Origin: Acinetobacter sp. WU_MDCI_Axc73
GTDB taxonomy: Bacteria > Pseudomonadota > Gammaproteobacteria > Pseudomonadales > Moraxellaceae
Assembly: GCF_025562455.1 (NCBI RefSeq)
Contig: NZ_JAHPRO010000008.1
Location: forward strand, 1-64,000
DNA length: 64,000 nt
Direction of reading: 5' to 3'
Shown: positions 59,745 to 64,000 of the stretch, piece by piece
Numbering within the stretch: the first letter of the stretch is position 1
Layout: each line of letters opens with the position of its first letter
Translations under genes and position numbers: made by a program
Notes under the pieces: model-generated
The model's input: the letters and a program-made list of their open reading frames with translations, nothing else
Databases searched by the model: none
What the model was told of the DNA's origin: nothing

Positions 59745-61564
59745 GTTTTGCACAGTTACAAATTAACCAGCAGCAATGGAGAGCAGCTGGACAGCGTTTA
59801 ATTGAAATGGCAATTGCCGAATTTTTATATGAAGAAATTATAGAAGTTCAGGCATTAGGCAATGGATTGTATCAATTACAGTTAGCAGATCGAACCTATC
59901 AATTTAAGGGTTATCGTTATTTATTGGGTCACTGGAATATCCAGTCAGGATCTGTTCGTGATTTAACTCAGCTAAATCATCAAGCAGCATGGAATTTACA
60001 TGAGTTTATTGTTGCAGCAGCGCAAGCGGCTCAGGTTAAACCATTTACACAAGCTTATCTGATCAAGGAAATGAACAATACTTGGTTGGCAGAAGCACAT
60101 CTTTTCAATGAAAAGCGCTTAAATAGCGAAGCCGTTTTAACCGAATCGCATCATCGAATTGAAGGAATGTTGCGTGGGCATCCATGGCTTATTATGAGTA
60201 AAGGCCGTATGGGCTTTGGCTATGATGATTATCTCAATGCCGCGCCTGAACTGTCACCTGAGATCAAAGTCTTATGGTTGGCGGTGCATCGTGATCTGGC
60301 CAATTATCGATTTAGCTCAAACTGGAGTGCAGCAGAACTCTATCAGCACGAATTTGATGCTAAAGAGCTTGAGCATTTTGCGCAAAAACTATCTGAACAA
60401 GATTTGAATGTAGAGGATTATTACCTCATTCCTGTACACGCATGGCAATGGCATCAGTGGTTAGTGTCAACCTATGCCAATGAAATCGTCGATCAAAAAA
60501 TCGTTGAACTGGATATCAGCTCAGACAGTTTTGTACCGATGCAATCGATTAGAACCCTATGTAATATTTCTAACCCGAAACGACATTATATCAAGCTTCC
60601 GGTCAGTATTTTTAATACAGCAGTTTATCGGGGCTTGCCTTCAAAACGCAATTTGGCGGCACCAGCTGTGACGGAGTGGCTTAAAGGTATTTTGGCACAT
60701 GATCCAGATTTGAAGGCCAGTAATGTAGTGTTTTTGGGTGAGGTTGCCACTTTAACCATTCATCAGCCGTGTTTCGATCGTATAGATGGCGTGCCATATC
60801 AATTTAAAGAATTGTTCGGTTGTTTATGGCGTGAAAGTGTTGATCCGTATATTACATCTGGTCAGCAAGTATTGTCACAAGCCGCATTATTGCACCGCGA
60901 TTTATCTGGTTGTTCCATCCTTCAGACCTTAATTGAAGCGTCTCAGTTAAAGCCGCTAGACTGGTTGGCACAGTTTGCAAAGGTATGTCTGACGCCGCTT
61001 CTGATCTGTCTTTATCGTTATGGATTGGCGTTTTCACCCCATGGCGAAAATACCATGTTGGTACATGAAAATGGTGTGCCTAAAGCTTTAGTTCTTAAAG
61101 ATTTTATTGATGATGTGAATTTGGTTGATGAAGATTTCCCTGAGCTCGATGATTTACCTGAAGACGGAAATATTTTACTACGTCACAGTGCATTGGAGCT
61201 AAGTCACTTTATCTTTACTGGCTTATTTATGGTGCATTACCGCTATATCTGTAACGTGTTTTTAGAGGATTTTTCAGAATATAGCGAGCTGGATTTCTGG
61301 CAAACCATCCAAAAAAGTATTCTGGATTTGCATCAATCGCATCCTGAATTATCAGAAAGAATTGAAAAGTTCGCCATGCTTCGTCCTCAGTTCGAAAAAA
61401 TTTGTCTTAATCGGGTGCGCTTGTTTACCACCAGTTATAACGATGAAGCAGAACGTCCTGTTCCTGTTTTTCTTGATCCTATTCCAAATCCTGTAAGTGA
61501 AAAAACATTAGCAGACTGGGAGCATCAGCTCCAAGCCAAATCTAAAGATATTCAAATGGCCTAG
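59741..61564 (+). CDS. acbC: NIS siderophore synthetase, IucC type (AcbC)
   Basis: A 607-aa second NIS synthetase, IucC-like, that should add the second arm to the mono-substituted citrate. Visible: EGMLRGHPWLIMSKGRMGFGYDDYL (nucleotide/citrate region), LIPVHAWQWHQW, MQSIRTLCNISNPKRHYIKLP, and CLYRYGLAFSPHGENTMLV with KDFIDDVNLVDEDFPE near the C-terminal catalytic part. Its ATG overlaps the acbB stop (ATGA). Confidence 0.9.
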   Translation: MSFAQLQINQQQWRAAGQRLIEMAIAEFLYEEIIEVQALGNGLYQLQLADRTYQFKGYRYLLGHWNIQSGSVRDLTQLNHQAAWNLHEFIVAAAQAAQVKPFTQAYLIKEMNNTWLAEAHLFNEKRLNSEAVLTESHHRIEGMLRGHPWLIMSKGRMGFGYDDYLNAAPELSPEIKVLWLAVHRDLANYRFSSNWSAAELYQHEFDAKELEHFAQKLSEQDLNVEDYYLIPVHAWQWHQWLVSTYANEIVDQKIVELDISSDSFVPMQSIRTLCNISNPKRHYIKLPVSIFNTAVYRGLPSKRNLAAPAVTEWLKGILAHDPDLKASNVVFLGEVATLTIHQPCFDRIDGVPYQFKELFGCLWRESVDPYITSGQQVLSQAALLHRDLSGCSILQTLIEASQLKPLDWLAQFAKVCLTPLLICLYRYGLAFSPHGENTMLVHENGVPKALVLKDFIDDVNLVDEDFPELDDLPEDGNILLRHSALELSHFIFTGLFMVHYRYICNVFLEDFSEYSELDFWQTIQKSILDLHQSHPELSERIEKFAMLRPQFEKICLNRVRLFTTSYNDEAERPVPVFLDPIPNPVSEKTLADWEHQLQAKSKDIQMA

Positions 61565-61577
61565 TGATGAGATAAAA

Positions 61578-62213
61578 ATGAATACGATTTCAAGTCAGCT
61601 TCCTGATTATTACGAATATTTTGAAGAAGGCACTCAATATTATTTGCGTCAGGTGCAATATCCGCAGGATATAGCCTTACTACATAAATGGATGCATGAA
61701 CCGCATGTGATTCCACAATGGCAACTCAATAAAACTGAATTAGAGCTACAGGTTTATTTTGACAAAATGCTGGCTGATGATCATCAACGCTTATTAATTG
61801 TTGGCATTAATGGGCAGGATGTCGGTTATACCGAAATTTATGAAGGCAAGCGTGATCGTTTGGGGCGCTATTATGATGGTCACGAGCATGATCTGGGTTG
61901 GCATTTGCTGTTTGGTGAAAAATCAGCTTTTGGTAAAGGATATTTACGTCCGACCATTCGATTATTAAGTTTTTATATTTTTGAACATGCGCAATCGATC
62001 AAGATTGTGGGTGAGCCTGATCATACCGTTAAACCCTATGCTGCTGTTGTAGAGGAACTGTGTTATGAAGCGCAGGGTTTAATTCCAATGGCTGAAAAAA
62101 CAGCGATGCTGTATTACTGTTATCGCGATAAATTTTATAACAAATTTGAAGATGAACTGATTCGTTCGCAATCAGTTAAAACACAAAATCTGGCGGCAGA
62201 ATATAGCTCATGA
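61578..62213 (+). CDS. acbD: Siderophore N-acyltransferase (IucB/RhbD-like, AcbD)
   Basis: A 211-aa GNAT of the siderophore acyltransferase group. Typical elements: LHKWMHEPHVIPQWQLNKTE, DVGYTEIYEGKRDRLGRYYD, HDLGWHLLFGEKSAFGKGYL (acyl-CoA binding) and KIVGEPDHTVKPYAAVVEEL. It acylates the hydroxylamine nitrogen of the diaminopropane arm. In acinetoferrin the acyl group is 2-octenoyl; acetyl (schizokinen-like) cannot be excluded from sequence. It follows acbC by 13 bases. Confidence 0.86.
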   Translation: MNTISSQLPDYYEYFEEGTQYYLRQVQYPQDIALLHKWMHEPHVIPQWQLNKTELELQVYFDKMLADDHQRLLIVGINGQDVGYTEIYEGKRDRLGRYYDGHEHDLGWHLLFGEKSAFGKGYLRPTIRLLSFYIFEHAQSIKIVGEPDHTVKPYAAVVEELCYEAQGLIPMAEKTAMLYYCYRDKFYNKFEDELIRSQSVKTQNLAAEYSS

Positions 62214-62599
62214 GCTTAAGTAGTCATTATATCCAAATCCTTGATATGCAATTTTCAGGTCATGTGTCGAGTCAGGAGTTTGAAGATTGGCTGTCCCAAA
62301 TACAGTTTTTTCTGGTTCAGGGCCGTGCTTTTGTCCTAATTATGCAAACTTTACCAGAGACTGAATTTCCCGAAGATTATCGGGAGATTCAATCACGTTG
62401 GTACAAAAGCTATAAGTCACTTTTTTTTCAATATTGTTTGGGATTGGCTCGTATCGCACAGGATGAGGATGATCGTATTCGTCTGGATACACCAGCTTTG
62501 CAGCAGGCTTGGCGAGTGCCTTATTTTGTAAGTTTATCTAAAAAAGATGCACTGGATTGGGCCGTGCAGAGGTCATTATGCAAGACGCAAATCACATGA
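62210..62599 (+). CDS. actB: Siderophore-cluster protein of unknown function (ActB position)
   Basis: A 129-aa soluble protein of alpha/beta character: a beta strand YIQILDMQFSGHVSSQEF, a helix, FVLIMQTLPETEFPEDYREI, and a Trp/Tyr-rich helix SRWYKSYKSLFFQYCLGLARIA. I recognise no domain with confidence; the layout faintly recalls STAS/SpoIIAA-like folds. Its place between acbD and the MFS exporter matches actB, which the A. haemolyticus study left without a function. ATGA overlap with acbD; it overlaps actC by up to 22 bases. Confidence 0.75.
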   Translation: MSLSSHYIQILDMQFSGHVSSQEFEDWLSQIQFFLVQGRAFVLIMQTLPETEFPEDYREIQSRWYKSYKSLFFQYCLGLARIAQDEDDRIRLDTPALQQAWRVPYFVSLSKKDALDWAVQRSLCKTQIT

Positions 62600-63825
62600 C
62601 AAATCAAAAACAAATAATAGGAGTTTCGGTATTGGGGCTGGGCGTAATTGTCATTTTATATCTAGCGCATGCTTTACCATTGTATTTTTACAATGTGGCA
62701 TTGCCTGCCATTTTGAGACATCAAGGGATTGATCTACGCTGGATTGGGATGTTGTCACTGCTCTATATTCCGTGGGCTTTTAAATTTCTCTGGGCACCCG
62801 TACTAGATCGTTTTTATCTAAAAAAACTGGGTAAACGAAAAACATGGTTGTTATTTACGCAACTTGCATTGGTTGCAGGAGTAATCATGCTCGCGATGAC
62901 TCAGTTTAATTATGGTATCTCTATCTTTGTAATCATTGGTTTGTGGATTTCAACTTTTGCTGCTACTCAGGACATTGCGATTGATGGTTATACCGTAGAA
63001 ACGTTAGCTGAGTCTGAGTACCGTTTGGGCAGTATGGCACAAAGTATCGGTGTGGCTTTAGGCAGTATGATTGGTGGTGCGGCAACCTTATGGCTCTATC
63101 AACATTATGGCTGGCAAGTTGCCTTGCTGACTTTGGCGGCATTAACTGCGCTCACCATGATGGCCATATCGCAAATTAAAGAACGTCCACAGCAGACTAC
63201 ATTCAAACAACCGCCAAGTTTAAAAAATGCCTTTAAACGCCCAGAAATTCGTTGGGCTTTGTTACTGATCCTATGTTATCGCTTTGTTGAAGCACCTGCC
63301 ATGGCCATGCTCAATCCTATGCTGATAGATCAGCAATGGTCGCTGACTGAAATCGGGGTATTGATGTCGGTGTTCGGCGCATTAGTCGGATTATTGGCTG
63401 CGGTAACGGCGGCATTTTTACTCAAAAAATTAGCAGCAACCCAACTTTTGATATGGGCGGGTTGGTTAAGAACTTTTGTTTACGCCGTCATTGGCATAGC
63501 TATTTTACTCAGTTGGTTTGACGTCTGGCACGGCTTATTGGGTTTATTTGTGCTTGTCATTTTGGCGATTCGTTATATCGCCATGACAGCTCTCTATGCG
63601 TATTTCATGCAGAACAGTTCGAAACAGCAGGCGGGTACTGACTTTACCATCCTGGTGTGTTTTGAGTTGTTGGTTTATTTCTTAGGAGGTGCTTTTTCTG
63701 GCTTTTTAGCCAAAGGATTGGGGTATGGCAATTTTTATATCCTGCTTGCCATTGCTTCAGTTTTAAGTGTCATTTTGTCTCAGATGATTGTTAGAAAATC
63801 AAAAACGAACCCCACTATTATTTAG
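62578..63825 (+). CDS. actC: MFS siderophore exporter (ActC-like)
   Basis: A 415-aa, 12-TM major facilitator. Loop 2-3 motif WAPVLDRFYLKKLGKRKTWL, then TFAATQDIAIDGYTVETLAESE, resembles AmpG-like/siderophore MFS members. In A. haemolyticus ActC is needed for acinetoferrin export. Start choice: AGAGG ends 6 bases before the ATG at 62578; another ATG at 62596 overlaps the actB stop (ATGA) like other junctions in this operon, but lacks a ribosome site. Followed by the receptor gene after 8 bases. Confidence 0.85.
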   Translation: MQDANHMTNQKQIIGVSVLGLGVIVILYLAHALPLYFYNVALPAILRHQGIDLRWIGMLSLLYIPWAFKFLWAPVLDRFYLKKLGKRKTWLLFTQLALVAGVIMLAMTQFNYGISIFVIIGLWISTFAATQDIAIDGYTVETLAESEYRLGSMAQSIGVALGSMIGGAATLWLYQHYGWQVALLTLAALTALTMMAISQIKERPQQTTFKQPPSLKNAFKRPEIRWALLLILCYRFVEAPAMAMLNPMLIDQQWSLTEIGVLMSVFGALVGLLAAVTAAFLLKKLAATQLLIWAGWLRTFVYAVIGIAILLSWFDVWHGLLGLFVLVILAIRYIAMTALYAYFMQNSSKQQAGTDFTILVCFELLVYFLGGAFSGFLAKGLGYGNFYILLAIASVLSVILSQMIVRKSKTNPTII

Positions 63826-63833
63826 GGATTATC

Positions 63834-64000
63834 ATGAAACATCGTTCATTTGCTACATCTATTACTGTATTAAGTCTTGCTGTAAGCGGTCAGCTTTATG
63901 CTGATACACAAGTATCGGGGGATACACAGCAGTCTGTAGAGACCACCAAACAGTTAGCACCAATCGTCACCACTGCGACACGTTCAGCACAAAGTATTGC
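63834..64000 (+). CDS. actA: TonB-dependent siderophore receptor, N-terminal fragment (ActA-like)
   Basis: The 55 full codons inside the window start MKHRSFATSITVLSLAVSGQ and LYADTQ (signal peptide, cleavage near A23), then a Gln/Thr-rich stretch and APIVTTATRSAQS, a TonB-box-like start of the plug domain. AGGGA is upstream of the ATG. The gene continues beyond base 64000. By position it should be the ferric-siderophore receptor of this operon. Confidence 0.85.
   Translation, partial: MKHRSFATSITVLSLAVSGQLYADTQVSGDTQQSVETTKQLAPIVTTATRSAQSI

Overview
The window is chromosomal DNA of an Acinetobacter, moderately AT-rich. This rests on recognised proteins and gene order: dut-algC-argB, minCDE, pilT-pilU, an ABZJ_00895-type membrane protein, a BlsA-like BLUF photoreceptor, and an iron-regulated operon whose order matches the acinetoferrin cluster (acbABCD-actBCA) described in A. 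haemolyticus. The species cannot be fixed from the sequence alone.

Layout. 1-6.2 kb: the 3' end of tuf, a ferritin-like predicted hydrolase, rimI, then a minus-strand block with the two N-degron aminoacyl transferases (bpt, aat), a SAM methyltransferase and trxB. 6.5-16 kb: ftsK, ppk2, a LysE-type exporter, a PA4642-family protein, minCDE, a voltage-sensor-like membrane protein without a pore, and a YihG-like acyltransferase. 16-31.4 kb: an OmpA-domain lipoprotein, rep, dut-algC-argB, an OlsB-like acyltransferase, a YafJ-type amidotransferase, a bacteriohemerythrin, a reduced NSS-type transporter with rnfH, bamE/fur, pilTU, yggS and uppP. 31.4-44 kb: sbcDC, an OsmC protein, a GNAT enzyme, a candidate minus-strand ncRNA, ABZJ_00895, hemB-thiO, a thioesterase and emrAB.

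44-55.4 kb is the accessory-looking, more AT-rich part. It holds a MerR regulator between an Old Yellow Enzyme and a DJ-1/PfpI protein. Both enzyme genes are preceded by nearly identical promoters with a 19-bp spacer carrying a GTTAAC-centred palindrome, which suggests a small electrophile-response regulon. Next come an unrecognised gene followed by two tiny membrane-protein genes, the BLUF photoreceptor, an orphan 86-aa protein, a stress-type flavoprotein, otsBA (trehalose) and a YbjJ-like MFS transporter. Several long inverted repeats lie between these genes.

55.4-64 kb: a gene-poor kilobase with a decayed IS5-family transposase fragment, then a strong Fur box and seven tightly packed or overlapping genes. 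These encode two NIS synthetases, an N-hydroxylase, an N-acyltransferase, a small protein of unknown role, an MFS exporter and the start of a TonB-dependent receptor, which runs off the window.

No tRNA, rRNA, CRISPR array, intact insertion sequence or prophage was seen. Many genes end at clear hairpin-plus-T-tract terminators, listed separately. Start codons were moved from the longest reading frame where a Shine-Dalgarno sequence or family length decides the matter.
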